64,000 nucleotides of DNA from assembly GCF_900156675.1 (NCBI RefSeq), contig NZ_FTOH01000006.1, forward strand, positions 1-64,000, in the 5' to 3' direction. The translations under genes and the position numbers were made by a program. This DNA comes from Thalassolituus maritimus (GTDB lineage: Bacteria > Pseudomonadota > Gammaproteobacteria > Pseudomonadales > Oceanobacteraceae). Under the pieces are notes generated by a model. It had not been told where the DNA came from, ran no database searches, and was given only the letters and a program-made list of their open reading frames with translations. Positions 6,958 through 15,800 of this stretch are shown here, piece by piece; position 1 is the first letter of the stretch; each line of letters begins with the position of its first letter.

Positions 6958-7455
6958 ATGAGTGACTTAACTAACAGAAAGGTCGTTATCTTCGGTAACT
7001 CGGGTTCGGGAAAATCAACACTGGCGGGTGAGATGGCGAACATCGAGGGCTTTGCCCATCTTGATCTGGACACGCTCGCCTGGCTGCCCGACATGCCTCC
7101 AGAGCGTAAGCCTCTGGCTGAATCTCAACGAGAAATGGATGTGTTCCTTGAGGCTAATGCTGGCTGGGTCATTGAAGGCTGCTACGCGGATTTATTGGAG
7201 TACGTTTTGCCGTGCGCGAGTGAGATTATCTATATGAACTTGCCGGTAGAAGCTTGTGTTGCTAATGCGAAAGCCCGCCCTTGGGAGCCACATAAGTATG
7301 AATCGAAAGAAGCGCAGGACGCTAATCTGGATATGTTGATTCGATGGATTCGCGATTACGATACACGCGACGATGTATTCTCCCGTCGCGTTCATGAGGC
7401 TTTGTATGAACGTTATCAGGGGAAGAAAACGGTCTACACCAGTAACAAGCGTTAA
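6958..7455 (+). CDS. P-loop adenylate kinase-like protein
   Basis: A 165-residue protein with the Walker A motif VIFGNSGSGKST (residues 10-21). HLDLDTLAWLP follows and supplies the conserved Asp of small kinases, then WVIEGCYADLLEYVLPCASEIIYMNLP (Walker B region) and an Arg-containing lid. Such proteins are often annotated as shikimate- or adenylate-kinase-like, or as FlaR-related; the acceptor is unknown. ATG at 6958 with AGGTAAGTA upstream. It ends 9 bases before the end of the convergent LAL regulator. Confidence 0.75.
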   Translation: MSDLTNRKVVIFGNSGSGKSTLAGEMANIEGFAHLDLDTLAWLPDMPPERKPLAESQREMDVFLEANAGWVIEGCYADLLEYVLPCASEIIYMNLPVEACVANAKARPWEPHKYESKEAQDANLDMLIRWIRDYDTRDDVFSRRVHEALYERYQGKKTVYTSNKR

Positions 7456-7464
7456 ATAAGCGCG

Positions 7465-10179
7465 TTAAATAAGACGCAGCTCTTCAGCCCGCCGAAGCGC
7501 TGCTCTTCGGGTATTGACGCCGAGCTTACTGTAAATATTTTTACTGTGAGTGCGCAGGGTATTGAGTGAGACAAACAGGCTTGCGGCAATTTCTGGCCCT
7601 GTCATATCGCTATTCAGTGCACGCAGTACGTCCAGTTCGCGATCTGACAATGATTCTGTCAGTGGCTGTTTCGCAGCGGAGTCAGGCGAATCAAGGGAGT
7701 CAGGGTTGTGGAGTTGAGTATCAGCTCCGGTAGTAATTGAATTTTTAAGCCATTCCGGCGCAGAAACTTTACTGATGCTTTCTTTGAGCCAGCCAGATGC
7801 TGCTGGTAGGTCATAAAGAAATACGGCTGCGTTCTCCTCTGCCGCGGTCGCATTAATCGCAGCATTAAGATATTCAAGAGCACTGGTTGGTTCATTCATC
7901 AGATGGCATGTGAAACCGCTGAGAAACAGAATCTCGGGCATCATCCCAGGGCGACTTTGCTCTTCAAGAACCGCGAGGTGTTTAAGCAGTGACAAGACAT
8001 CAGCTAAATTTTCAGCGCCTCGGATATGAGCCGCATCGGTCACTTCGATGTGGACCAGCGTCAGAAGCGTGAATGCAGTTATAACCTGAGGTTCACTTTT
8101 CAGACTGAGGCCGCAGTGGCTTGCCCAGGTTTTGGCTGCCGTAAGATTCCCTGTTAATACCTCGATCCGGGCCCTCCATGCCTCAAGAGGCTCAAACTCG
8201 GGGGCGGGGTTGGGTATATGAATGCTTTCTGCCTCGTCCATCAGGTCGAGGGCATTGCGGGCATTGTTTGCTCTGGCTTCGAGTATGGCTTTCACCAGAT
8301 ACCAGAGGTGTGCCGACTCCATCAACCGTGATTGATCGCCAAGTGACTGGGCGACTAGTAACTGCTTATTGGCGGTGTCGTGATCACCCCGGCGAAGTGC
8401 GAGCACCGCAAGCACCACGTGTATATCTGCGCTGCCTTGGGGCGCCAGCGGGTAGGGCTCGATCATTTTCAGCCCCCGCATGCACAGACGCTCAGCTTCG
8501 GCGGCCTGCCCTTGCATAATGCGCATACGGGCGAGTAAAAACAGAGAGCTGATCGCTCCACTGACTTCGTTATCCCGGCGCATTGCATCGAAGCCAGCCT
8601 GAGTTGCCTGAGCTGCTCCCTCTATGTCACCGCTAGCCCAGAGTACGAAACTTTTGAGAATAGAGGCGGCGCCGCGCCAGGTCAGTTCGCTTTCGGGAAG
8701 AAGATCCAGAGCTTTATCTGCGTACGTAATAATATTCGCGAAGTCACCAGAAGCACCGGCAGCATATGCCTGGCAGATAGCGAGGATGCCCGTTAATTCA
8801 GCGGGCTCTCCAGCCTTTTCAACGGCTTGTTGGGCGCTGCGTATCCAACGTTGTGCCTGCTCCGGGTCATAAGACAGCACTGCCAGTGAATAGTAGGTTG
8901 CCAGCACCGGATGATTTATGGCGACTTCTTCCGGGAGTGATTTAATCCAGTGCATAAAAATAGCTTCTGGTTCGCTTTTTCTTAGCTTTGGCCAGCAACC
9001 AGCAATAATATCTGCAGCACGTTCGGGGTCATCGCTCTGCAATGCGTGATCAATCGCTTCATGAAAAAGCCGCTGTTCTTCGAACCATTCGCTTGCTCGA
9101 GCATGTATTCGAGGTGAGTTGATTGAACTGTTATTGAGGCGAGCCTTAAGTACATCCGCGAATAAATGGTGGTAGCGATACCACTGGCGATTTTCATCCA
9201 GCGGAATAAGAAACAGGTTCTGAGTTTCCAGCTGATTCAGAAGAGCGCTGGAGTTACTGAGGCCAGTGACTGTCTCGCACAGCGATGCACTAAAACGAGG
9301 TAACACTGACGTTTTCAGCAGAAAGGTTTGTATCTCTTCTGGTTGTGCGTTGAGTACTTCCTCGGCGAGATAATCAAGCACAAAGCGGTGACTGCCTGCG
9401 AACGAGTGAATAAAGTCATCACGTGCTGTCGAATCCACTAGTGATTGCATCGAGAGTGCGGCAAGTTGTAGTCCGGCGATCCAGCCTTCGGTCTTTGCTT
9501 CGAGCGAATTGATCTGGGTTTCATTCAGCTCAATACCCATCGTCTTGCGGAAAAACTCAGTGGCTTCTTCTAAAGTAAACCTCAGGTCGTCGGCTCTGAG
9601 TTCTGTCAGGTCGCCGTTGACTCGCATACGTGCAAGGGGCAGTGACGGGTCTTCACGGGTGGTGATCACCCAGTGAACATGCGCCGGGAGATGCTCAAGC
9701 AAAAAGGACAGTGCGTCGTCTGTGGCGCCTGACCCAGTGTCATTATCCAGCCGGTGATAGTCATCCAGCACAATGATGACGTCCCGCGCCAGCCCAGAGA
9801 GGTCCCTGAGTAGCACTGGCAAAACGGCATCCACGGTAGGCTGCCCCGCGCTCAGAAGAGCCATCGACGCCTCAACAGACTCGGGCAACATAGTGTTCAG
9901 TGCGGCTGTTAAACCTGCCAGAAAGCGCAGCGGATCTGCATCGGCCTCATCGAGTGATAGCCAGGCCGATGGATAACCTGATTCAGCAATCCCTTGCGAT
10001 ATCAGCGTGGTTTTTCCAAAGCCAGCCGGAGCCGACACCAGTGTCAGGCGATGCTTCAGCCCTTGCTGAAGGCGCAGCGACAATCGCTCACGAGCAACCA
10101 CACCGGCACGGAGCGACGGCGCATACAGTTTGGTCTGGATCACAGAAAGAGGCATCGCCATTCCTATGGCTGTTTGCAA
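7465..10179 (-). CDS. Large ATP-binding LuxR-family (MalT/LAL-type) transcriptional regulator
   Basis: A 904-residue regulator. SAPAGFGKTTLISQ (about residues 49-62) is the Walker A of the STAND/NB-ARC-like ATPase module, and VIIVLDDYHRL is the Walker B. A long TPR-like helical sensor fills the middle (Ala/Leu-rich repeats, residues about 400-800). The end, LSDRELDVLRALNSDMTGPEIAASLFVSLNTLRTHSKNIYSKLGV, is a complete LuxR helix-turn-helix. As in MalT, ligand and ATP binding would drive oligomerisation and activation of target promoters. The start is uncertain among Met codons at residues 1, 6 and 8; PLSVIQTKLYAP marks the family's N-terminus. Its target is not evident, and the divergent lipoprotein gene is 173 bases away. 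Confidence 0.9.
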   Translation of the reverse strand: MQTAIGMAMPLSVIQTKLYAPSLRAGVVARERLSLRLQQGLKHRLTLVSAPAGFGKTTLISQGIAESGYPSAWLSLDEADADPLRFLAGLTAALNTMLPESVEASMALLSAGQPTVDAVLPVLLRDLSGLARDVIIVLDDYHRLDNDTGSGATDDALSFLLEHLPAHVHWVITTREDPSLPLARMRVNGDLTELRADDLRFTLEEATEFFRKTMGIELNETQINSLEAKTEGWIAGLQLAALSMQSLVDSTARDDFIHSFAGSHRFVLDYLAEEVLNAQPEEIQTFLLKTSVLPRFSASLCETVTGLSNSSALLNQLETQNLFLIPLDENRQWYRYHHLFADVLKARLNNSSINSPRIHARASEWFEEQRLFHEAIDHALQSDDPERAADIIAGCWPKLRKSEPEAIFMHWIKSLPEEVAINHPVLATYYSLAVLSYDPEQAQRWIRSAQQAVEKAGEPAELTGILAICQAYAAGASGDFANIITYADKALDLLPESELTWRGAASILKSFVLWASGDIEGAAQATQAGFDAMRRDNEVSGAISSLFLLARMRIMQGQAAEAERLCMRGLKMIEPYPLAPQGSADIHVVLAVLALRRGDHDTANKQLLVAQSLGDQSRLMESAHLWYLVKAILEARANNARNALDLMDEAESIHIPNPAPEFEPLEAWRARIEVLTGNLTAAKTWASHCGLSLKSEPQVITAFTLLTLVHIEVTDAAHIRGAENLADVLSLLKHLAVLEEQSRPGMMPEILFLSGFTCHLMNEPTSALEYLNAAINATAAEENAAVFLYDLPAASGWLKESISKVSAPEWLKNSITTGADTQLHNPDSLDSPDSAAKQPLTESLSDRELDVLRALNSDMTGPEIAASLFVSLNTLRTHSKNIYSKLGVNTRRAALRRAEELRLI

Positions 10180-10218
10180 TGTTCAGAGAATACCAGACAT
10201 TCAGGCGGTATGTGGTGA

Positions 10219-10248
10219 CAGGAGTATGTAGAAGGGGATCTACTCCTG
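10219..10248. repeat. Inverted repeat upstream of the LAL regulator
   Basis: CAGGAGTA (10219-10226) pairs with TACTCCTG (10241-10248) around a 14-base loop. It lies about 40 bases upstream of the regulator start and could be an operator or an RNA stem. Confidence 0.35.
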
Positions 10249-10261
10249 AGATGTATGGTAG

Positions 10262-10290
10262 GAGCGATTCAGCCGGAGGCTATTCGCGAA
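10262..10290 (+). repeat. REP-like element, copy 1
   Basis: This 29-base sequence, starting GAGCGATTCAGCCGGAGG, matches 11617-11645 at 26 positions. Its end merges with the perfect palindrome CTATTCGCGAATAG (10280-10293). The GGTAGGAGCGA...TCGCGAA style resembles the extragenic palindromes of pseudomonads and marine relatives. Confidence 0.55.
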
Positions 10291-10352
10291 TAGAGAGAAG
10301 TCGGGATTCGTGAGATAATCGTCAGGAAAGGATAATTGCACAAGGATGATTC

Positions 10353-11081
10353 ATGTATAAGTTACTTACGTTGGTTGCCATCATATCTCTGAGCGGCTGT
10401 GCTACTTCTCCCGGGAACAGTACCGGAGAAATCAGAACTCACGATATGAGTACAGTAAAGGCCGTTAGCCCCTCGATAAGCTCTAGTCATTCTGAGCTGA
10501 TAATGTACGAGAATAATAAGACAGGCATCGATTCCATAATTTCTAACGAGGCACTTGAATCGTTCCAAACTAAGTATAAGGAAGCAACATCCAATAAAGC
10601 CTTTGCACAATCCGTGAGTGGAGCTTGGAATTGGAGGTCAAACAGAACCTCAATTGAACATGCTAAGACCAGCGCTTTGGTCGGCTGCCAGCGTAATAAT
10701 AAAAAATCTGAAGATTTATATCCGTGCCGAGTAATCCATGTGAATGACAGCTGGGTAACACCATCCCCATCTTCTGTTCCTCCGCATAAGCGTATTGCTT
10801 CGAACGTTGAGAGCCGCCCACATGTATGGTCAAGCCATAAAGAGCTGGATATCCCTGCCCCAGCATGTGGCCAGAAAGGGGAGGATGTTCTGAACGCTCT
10901 AGGATTCAGTAATGTCGTGAAAAGCAGCCATGGTGAATACATTTATGGCAACTACATTAGTAGTCGAGCTGCAGTAAAGTGCGTCCCGCAGGATGATAAA
11001 TCGTTCGTCTACATTGTAGTTGCCGGTTCGGATGTAGTAGCTGTTGAAAGACTGCGTAATGAAATAACTTGGAATTACTAA
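10353..11081 (+). CDS. Hypothetical lipoprotein
   Basis: A 242-residue protein with a lipoprotein signal (MYKLLTLVAIISLSGCATS), where LSGC is the lipobox and the Cys at residue 16 would be acylated. The middle holds a Ser/Thr-rich stretch, then GAWNWRSNRTSIEHAKTSALVGCQRN with CRVIHVNDSW, the kind of segment seen in small Cys-containing secreted domains (two Cys could pair). The C-terminal part (about 165-242) has further Cys residues and a beta-rich end. No known enzyme motif is seen. AAGGATG precedes the ATG. It may be co-transcribed with the membrane protein 46 bases later. Confidence 0.65.
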   Translation: MYKLLTLVAIISLSGCATSPGNSTGEIRTHDMSTVKAVSPSISSSHSELIMYENNKTGIDSIISNEALESFQTKYKEATSNKAFAQSVSGAWNWRSNRTSIEHAKTSALVGCQRNNKKSEDLYPCRVIHVNDSWVTPSPSSVPPHKRIASNVESRPHVWSSHKELDIPAPACGQKGEDVLNALGFSNVVKSSHGEYIYGNYISSRAAVKCVPQDDKSFVYIVVAGSDVVAVERLRNEITWNY

Positions 11082-11127
11082 GTTAATAGTAATTTTGGTT
11101 TTAATAGAGATGTTGCGAAGCACCCGG

Positions 11128-11487
11128 ATGATGAAGTTTAAAGTTTATATTATCGTTAGCATTAGTATGTTTCTAACAACTTCTATTCTTTCTTTTGGAA
11201 GTATCATGGGAGAGGAAATTGAAAGAGTAAGAAAAGATCTTATGGTTAGATCCATGTTTGATGGTCGCGACTTAGATGATATTCCTATGGATGAAGTCGA
11301 AGGTTTCTATAGTAGCCCGGACTTTCTTGATAGATACGAAGATGCAAATCAAGCTGCGAATAAGACTCTAAAATGGTATGTTATAGCTAATTTTTCTATT
11401 CAGATACTTATCTTCATTCTGATAGTCTGGATATGCGGGCGCTCTGTTATTTACACTGTACAAAAGTATGAGGGCAATCAGGAGTAG
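11128..11487 (+). CDS. Hypothetical two-helix membrane protein
   Basis: About 119 residues with a hydrophobic segment near the N-terminus (VYIIVSISMFLTTSILSF) and a second near the C-terminus (WYVIANFSIQILIFILIVWICG), separated by an acidic loop of about 60 residues containing GRDLDDIPMDEVEGFY. No family is recognised. The true start is probably one of the two adjacent ATG codons at 11128/11131; an upstream start at 11095 would add a charged extension. The DNA is AT-richer than its neighbours. It follows the lipoprotein gene in the same direction and may form a pair with it. Confidence 0.55.
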   Translation: MMKFKVYIIVSISMFLTTSILSFGSIMGEEIERVRKDLMVRSMFDGRDLDDIPMDEVEGFYSSPDFLDRYEDANQAANKTLKWYVIANFSIQILIFILIVWICGRSVIYTVQKYEGNQE

Positions 11488-11616
11488 CTGCTCATTTGAA
11501 AGCCGATCATTGACGTCGGTATACTGCTAGCGCGCTGACAATTACTGGTAAGTTACTAACGACTAGGTTTATTACTATAGGAACTAGAGCGGCCCCTCTC
11601 AAGTAGTACAGTTTAA

Positions 11617-11645
11617 GAGCGATTTAGCCGGAAGCTATTCTCGAA
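11617..11645 (+). repeat. REP-like element, copy 2
   Basis: Second copy of the 29-base repeat at 10262-10290, with three mismatches. The terminal palindrome is degraded here. It lies just before a terminator in the 220-base gap 11488-11707, which otherwise shows no gene. Confidence 0.5.
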
Positions 11646-11659
11646 AACCTTCATTATAA

Positions 11660-11698
11660 AAAAAAGCCCGCGGGTCCTATTGGGATCGCGGGATTTTT
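11660..11698. terminator. Bidirectional Rho-independent terminator
   Basis: A GC stem (CCCGCGGGTCC with GGGATCGCGGG, one mismatch and one wobble pair) is flanked by A run on the left and T run on the right. It can serve the lipoprotein gene ending at 11708 on the minus strand and the plus-strand genes before it. Confidence 0.85.
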
Positions 11699-11707
11699 TG
11701 TTATTAC

Positions 11708-12556
11708 TTACTGAATCCGCACCTGTAGTGAGTATGTACCCGTGCCTGGGATGGCTGCCATCCACACATACACTGCGGTAGTCGCAGCCGGTACCGTGTA
11801 GGTAAGGGACGTGCTCATCTCGTTTTCACCAAAGTAATGCTCAACCGGTTCGTTATTTTCCTCAAGAATTGTGTCATCTGAGTCTACTAAGGCAACGTAA
11901 ATCAGGCTTGCGCCATCGTCGGTAGCAGAGGCATTGATTGTGACGACGTCACCTTCAGTGACTGCGTACTTGTAGTAATCGTCAGCGTCAGAGTTATCCG
12001 TATCCAGAGTCCCGTCGACGGTCGTGAACGACTCTGAAACAACCTGAGCAGTAGCCGGTGTATCGTTCGGTTCATCGTCAGTAATTTCTGTGGCAACAGG
12101 AGCGACCATGGTGAGTGTAAAGGCGGATCGGCTTGGTAGAGCAGGCGTCCAGACTTTGACCCATATCTCACTGATACTGGCGACGGTATATTCAAGTGTT
12201 TCATCGACACCATTGCCCTCGGTATCGGCACAGGCGAGCTTGTTGCCTGAACCATCAAAGAAGGCAATGTTGTAGTCTTTGTCATCCGGCACCGTCATTT
12301 CGGCAGTGAGCTCCTGACCTACAGACACCGGCATGCGCCATACCGCGAGAGCATTATCGAAGGTGAGCTCCGTGTTGACCGTAGTTCGCGCCGCAGCATT
12401 AATGCGCGTGGTGCTCAGGCTGACGTTACTGCAGTCTTCAAGAGAGGTCGCGCCCGGAGATTCCGGAGCAACTACTGTATCGGATGAGTCTGCGTCATCG
12501 CCAGCACAAGCGGCCAGCATCGTACTGGCAATAACAGGGAGGATAAGTTTGCGCAT
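11708..12556 (-). CDS. Lipoprotein with a bacterial pre-peptidase C-terminal (PPC)-like domain
   Basis: A 282-residue protein. The signal MRKLILPVIASTMLAAC ends in the lipobox LAAC (Cys 17) and is followed by an Asp/Ser linker. Residues about 40-150 form a beta-rich domain, and residues about 155-282 carry the PPC pattern: DDEPNDTPATAQVV, then DTDNSDADDYYKYAVTEGDVVTI and a beta-sandwich end. PPC domains are secreted binding modules usually joined to proteases; here no protease domain is present, so a substrate-binding or structural surface role is likely. The protein is very acidic. It stands alone between a terminator and the rhlE gene. Confidence 0.78.
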   Translation of the reverse strand: MRKLILPVIASTMLAACAGDDADSSDTVVAPESPGATSLEDCSNVSLSTTRINAAARTTVNTELTFDNALAVWRMPVSVGQELTAEMTVPDDKDYNIAFFDGSGNKLACADTEGNGVDETLEYTVASISEIWVKVWTPALPSRSAFTLTMVAPVATEITDDEPNDTPATAQVVSESFTTVDGTLDTDNSDADDYYKYAVTEGDVVTINASATDDGASLIYVALVDSDDTILEENNEPVEHYFGENEMSTSLTYTVPAATTAVYVWMAAIPGTGTYSLQVRIQ

Positions 12557-12694
12557 ATGAGTCCTTCAATACTGTCTGATTCTGAAGTTAGGGGAGGCAT
12601 CGACGAGCGTCGATCATGATGATGTAGAGCCGCTGATTCAGCTTAGTAGTTCAGTATCGATCGGGAGGTGGAGAGGGTAGTTAGACAGGTTAGA

Positions 12695-12723
12695 GATTGG
12701 CCTGATTGAAAATCAGACCAATC
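12695..12723. terminator. Stem-loop downstream of rhlE, weak terminator candidate
   Basis: GATTGG and CTGATT pair with AATCAG and CCAATC around a short loop. On the minus strand it follows the rhlE stop by about 15 bases but lacks a clear T run, so termination here is uncertain. Confidence 0.4.
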
Positions 12724-12737
12724 TGACGTGTTGTAGC

Positions 12738-14174
12738 TCAGGCTTCGGCTGCTTTCTGGCGCTGGCTACGGCGCACTTTGATCTGCGGCTTCTTAGCTTC
12801 ACCATAAGGCGATGTGCTGGCAGGCTTACCGCTGTGTGCAGACTTATTCTGCGCTGGTTTACCTGACTTACTTCCCGATCCAGGCTTACGGTGACCACCT
12901 GATCGACTGTTGGCGTTACCCGAGTTTGCCTGCGACTGCTCTTTTGGCTTTTTAGGTTTCTTGGGCTTTTTGTTTTTAAGAGGCAGAATCTTGCGCGATT
13001 CAGGCAGAGGGTTCTGCGGTTTGAAGCCTTTCACTTCTTCGCGATCGATATGCTTCTGGATCAGTCGTTCGATATCCTGCAGCTGATCGATTTCATCCGC
13101 ACTTACCAGAGATATGGCATGGCCTGTCATACCCGCACGGCCAGTACGACCAATACGGTGTACATAGTCGGCCGGTACATTCGGCAGGTCAAAGTTTACG
13201 ACCTGTGGAAGCTGGTGGATATCGATACCACGTGCGGCAATATCCGTGGCAATAAGCAGCGTGATTTTTCCATCTTTAAAGTCGGCCAGAGCTTTAGTGC
13301 GCTGATTCTGGCTTTTATTACCATGAATGGCAGCGGCTTTAATGCCGTCTTTTTCCAGCAGTCGAACCAGTTTATTAGCACCGTGCTTAGTGCGACTGAA
13401 CACTAGCGCCTGTTCCCAGTTCTCGGTACGGGTCAGGTGGCTCAGCAGGCGTGTTTTTGCCGACTTATCGACTGGGTGCAGTTTGTGTTCAATCTGAGTA
13501 TTAGTGGTGTTTTCTTTTGCCACACTGACTTCGGCTGGGTTATCCAGCAAGCCATGAGCAAGCTCACGGATTTCATCGGAGAAGGTCGCAGAAAAGAGCA
13601 GATTCTGACGCTGCTTTGGTAGGATTTTCAGAACACGTTTAATGTCGTGAATAAAGCCCATATCGAGCATGCGGTCGGCTTCATCGAGCACAAGAATATC
13701 CAGCTCGTCGAACTTAATGGCGTTCTGGCTATGCAGATCGAGTAGACGCCCGGGCGTTGCGACCAATACCTCAGTACCGCTGCGCAGTTTCTGCATTTGC
13801 GGATTAATTTTTACTCCGCCAAATACAACGGTTGAACGTATTTTCGTGTGCTTGCTGTACATCTCGGCATTTTCGAGAATCTGTGCAGCAAGTTCGCGGG
13901 TGGGGGTGAGTACCAGCGCTTTGCATCGATTACCGGACGCGCGAGGTTTATCGAGCAATTGCTGCAGTACCGGCAAAGTAAAGGCGGCGGTTTTTCCTGT
14001 ACCTGTCTGGGCCGAGGCGAGAAGGTCGCCGCCCTGCAGAACCACAGGGATGGCTTTCGCCTGAATTGGGGAAGGCTTGGTGTAGCCTTTTTCTTTCACG
14101 GCACGGGCAATCGGTTCGGCCAGCGCCAGGTCATCAAATGTGATTTCAGTGTTTGTATCAATAATGTCGGACAT
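12738..14174 (-). CDS. rhlE: DEAD-box ATP-dependent RNA helicase, RhlE type
   Basis: A 478-residue RNA helicase that unwinds structured RNA (ribosome assembly, mRNA decay, cold growth). All core motifs are visible: Q-motif region [18 protein letters not shown] (I), PTRELA (Ia), LDEADRML (II), SATFSDEI (III), and [11 protein letters not shown] (VI). The C-terminal 100 residues are Lys/Ser/Gly-rich ([16 protein letters not shown]), the basic tail typical of RhlE proteins that aids RNA binding. The long leader upstream (14175 onward) may allow cold-dependent control, but nothing specific is seen. Start ATG at 14174, followed by the family's usual short acidic lead. Confidence 0.92.
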   Translation of the reverse strand: MSDIIDTNTEITFDDLALAEPIARAVKEKGYTKPSPIQAKAIPVVLQGGDLLASAQTGTGKTAAFTLPVLQQLLDKPRASGNRCKALVLTPTRELAAQILENAEMYSKHTKIRSTVVFGGVKINPQMQKLRSGTEVLVATPGRLLDLHSQNAIKFDELDILVLDEADRMLDMGFIHDIKRVLKILPKQRQNLLFSATFSDEIRELAHGLLDNPAEVSVAKENTTNTQIEHKLHPVDKSAKTRLLSHLTRTENWEQALVFSRTKHGANKLVRLLEKDGIKAAAIHGNKSQNQRTKALADFKDGKITLLIATDIAARGIDIHQLPQVVNFDLPNVPADYVHRIGRTGRAGMTGHAISLVSADEIDQLQDIERLIQKHIDREEVKGFKPQNPLPESRKILPLKNKKPKKPKKPKEQSQANSGNANSRSGGHRKPGSGSKSGKPAQNKSAHSGKPASTSPYGEAKKPQIKVRRSQRQKAAEA

Positions 14175-14487
14175 AATATTCCAATAGATGCTGCCAGCCG
14201 CAATAGAGCCAGAAGCAATAAGTCGTCGCCCTTAATGGGCAGAAGCAGCAGTAGTCAGAACGAAATAGGTTCGGATCAGACTGAAGCCAGCGAGTTGGCC
14301 ATGAGTTATAAAGTGGCCGGGTGCGGCATTCAGATATTGTCAGGATCGGACGGGTGTCGATGAAGAAGCAATAAAGGATGTCGCGACAGGAGTAAACTGT
14401 CATGGCGAGCAAGTATATCAGCAGTCTCTTTAGTTTTCTTCCTGAACAGGTACACTGATGTGAAAAATATCTGTAAGGAAGCATCTG
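14175..14487. other. Divergent spacer between rhlE and lemA
   Basis: 313 bases with no credible gene. It must hold the promoters of rhlE (minus) and the lemA operon (plus). A GC-rich small inverted repeat (CGCCCTTAATGGGCAG, about 14228-14243) lies in the rhlE leader. AAGGAAGC ahead of 14488 serves as lemA ribosome-binding site. Confidence 0.5.
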
Positions 14488-15066
14488 ATGCGTTTGATGG
14501 CGACTCTTCTTCTGGTCGTAGTTCTTAGCGGCTGCGGCATTAACAATATCCCTACCTACGATGAACAGGTCGCGAGTGCCTGGTCGCAAGTGGAAAACCA
14601 GTATCAGCGTCGAGCTGACCTGATACCAAACCTGGTGGCGACGGTGAAAGGTTTTGCCGCACAAGAACAGGAAACTCTGACAGCGGTTGTAGAGGCCAGG
14701 GCGAAGGCGACTTCGATCCAGTTGGATGCATCGATGCTGGATGACCCACAAGCGGTTGCCCGTTATCAGGAAGCGCAGGGGAGCCTTGAGCGTGCACTCG
14801 GCCGCTTGTTGATGGTCACAGAAAACTATCCGGATCTTAAGTCGAATACTAACTTCCTCGCACTTCAGTCTCAGCTTGAGGGCACCGAGAATCGTATCGC
14901 GGTTGCTCGCCGTGACTTTATTCAGGCAGTGCAAAAGTACAACACGGAGATCAGAACCTTCCCTGGTCGTATCTGGCACTCTCTGCTGTATAGCGATATG
15001 GAGTTGAAAGAGAATTTCAGTGCGACCACTGAAAACGCCGAGCAGGCGCCTGCGGTAGAATTCTGA
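14488..15066 (+). CDS. lemA: LemA-family protein
   Basis: A 192-residue envelope protein. The N-terminal hydrophobic segment MRLMATLLLVVVLSGCG ends in a lipobox-like LSGC, so it may be lipid-anchored; LemA relatives usually keep an uncleaved N-terminal anchor. The core motif YDEQVASAWSQVENQYQRRADLIPNLVATVKGFAAQE is diagnostic, and ARRDFIQAVQKYNTEIRTFP is the second conserved block. The family forms a helical bundle of unknown biochemical role, often encoded with TPM-domain proteins. Its TGA overlaps the next ATG (TGATG), so it is translationally coupled to the TPM gene. Confidence 0.92.
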   Translation: MRLMATLLLVVVLSGCGINNIPTYDEQVASAWSQVENQYQRRADLIPNLVATVKGFAAQEQETLTAVVEARAKATSIQLDASMLDDPQAVARYQEAQGSLERALGRLLMVTENYPDLKSNTNFLALQSQLEGTENRIAVARRDFIQAVQKYNTEIRTFPGRIWHSLLYSDMELKENFSATTENAEQAPAVEF

Positions 15067-15800
15067 TGAGAGTGAATGTGATAAGGAGTATCACGGCAAC
15101 TGTCTTACTGATGCTTTGTGCGCAGACGTTTGCAGCGATAGAGTTTCCATCGCTTACCGGTCGTGTTGTTGATAACGCATCGATGCTTCCTGTGTCATCC
15201 GAGCGCAGTATAGAAAAGATCCTGAAAGCTCACGAAGAAGCGACCAGCAATCAGGTTGTGGTGGTTACCATCGACTCCCTCAAGGGCTACAGCATTGAGG
15301 AGTATGGCTACCAGTTGGGGCGCCACTGGGGAATCGGCCAGAAGGACAAGAATAACGGTGTGCTCCTGATCGTCGCCAAAAATGACAGAAAAGTGCGCAT
15401 TGAAGTCGGCTATGGCCTGGAAGGTAATCTGACCGATGCCATTGCTGGCCATATTATCCGTACAAAAATAACGCCTGATTTTAAACGCGGTCGTTTTACA
15501 GCGGGTATAAGCAAAGGGGTTGATTCAATCCTGCTGGCCATTGATGGTGCTTACAAAGCAGATAAGTCGAAACTAAATGGCAAACAGAGTGACTTTATAA
15601 CCATCCTTTTTGTTGTTCTGATTCTGTTCATTTTTATTGCGAATTTCTTCGACACCGGAGGGCCAGGCGGCTTTTCGAGTGGTAGATACACTACCGGCGG
15701 ATTCGGTGGAGGTTTTGGTTCAGGCGGTTTCGGCGGAGGCGGTGGCTTCAGTGGAGGCGGCGGTGGTTTTGGTGGCGGTGGCGCATCAGGAGGTTGGTAA
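15066..15800 (+). CDS. TPM-domain membrane protein (YgcG-like), Gly-rich tail
   Basis: A 244-residue protein with a cleavable signal (MRVNVIRSITATVLLMLCAQTFAA). The TPM domain spans residues about 26-160 (LTGRVVDNASMLP, NQVVVVTIDSLKGYSIEEYGYQLGRHWGIGQKDKNNGVLLIVAKNDRKVRIEVGYGLEG). One transmembrane helix follows (ITILFVVLILFIFIANFF), then a C-terminal tail of about 50 residues that is mostly Gly, Phe and Ser. TPM proteins include the thylakoid TLP18.3 phosphatase; the bacterial role is unclear. Start and stop overlap lemA and the next gene, so this is one coupled operon. Confidence 0.9.
   Translation: MRVNVIRSITATVLLMLCAQTFAAIEFPSLTGRVVDNASMLPVSSERSIEKILKAHEEATSNQVVVVTIDSLKGYSIEEYGYQLGRHWGIGQKDKNNGVLLIVAKNDRKVRIEVGYGLEGNLTDAIAGHIIRTKITPDFKRGRFTAGISKGVDSILLAIDGAYKADKSKLNGKQSDFITILFVVLILFIFIANFFDTGGPGGFSSGRYTTGGFGGGFGSGGFGGGGGFSGGGGGFGGGGASGGW

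Noticed and set aside
14158-14979. 273-codon open frame on the minus strand opposite lemA
   Set aside because: Overlaps the well-supported lemA and the rhlE start; Cys/Arg/His-rich translation without family pattern.
15640-15800. Gly-rich low-complexity stretch considered as a frameshift or repeat error
   Set aside because: The frame stays open and overlaps the next gene exactly; Gly-rich tails are normal for TPM proteins.
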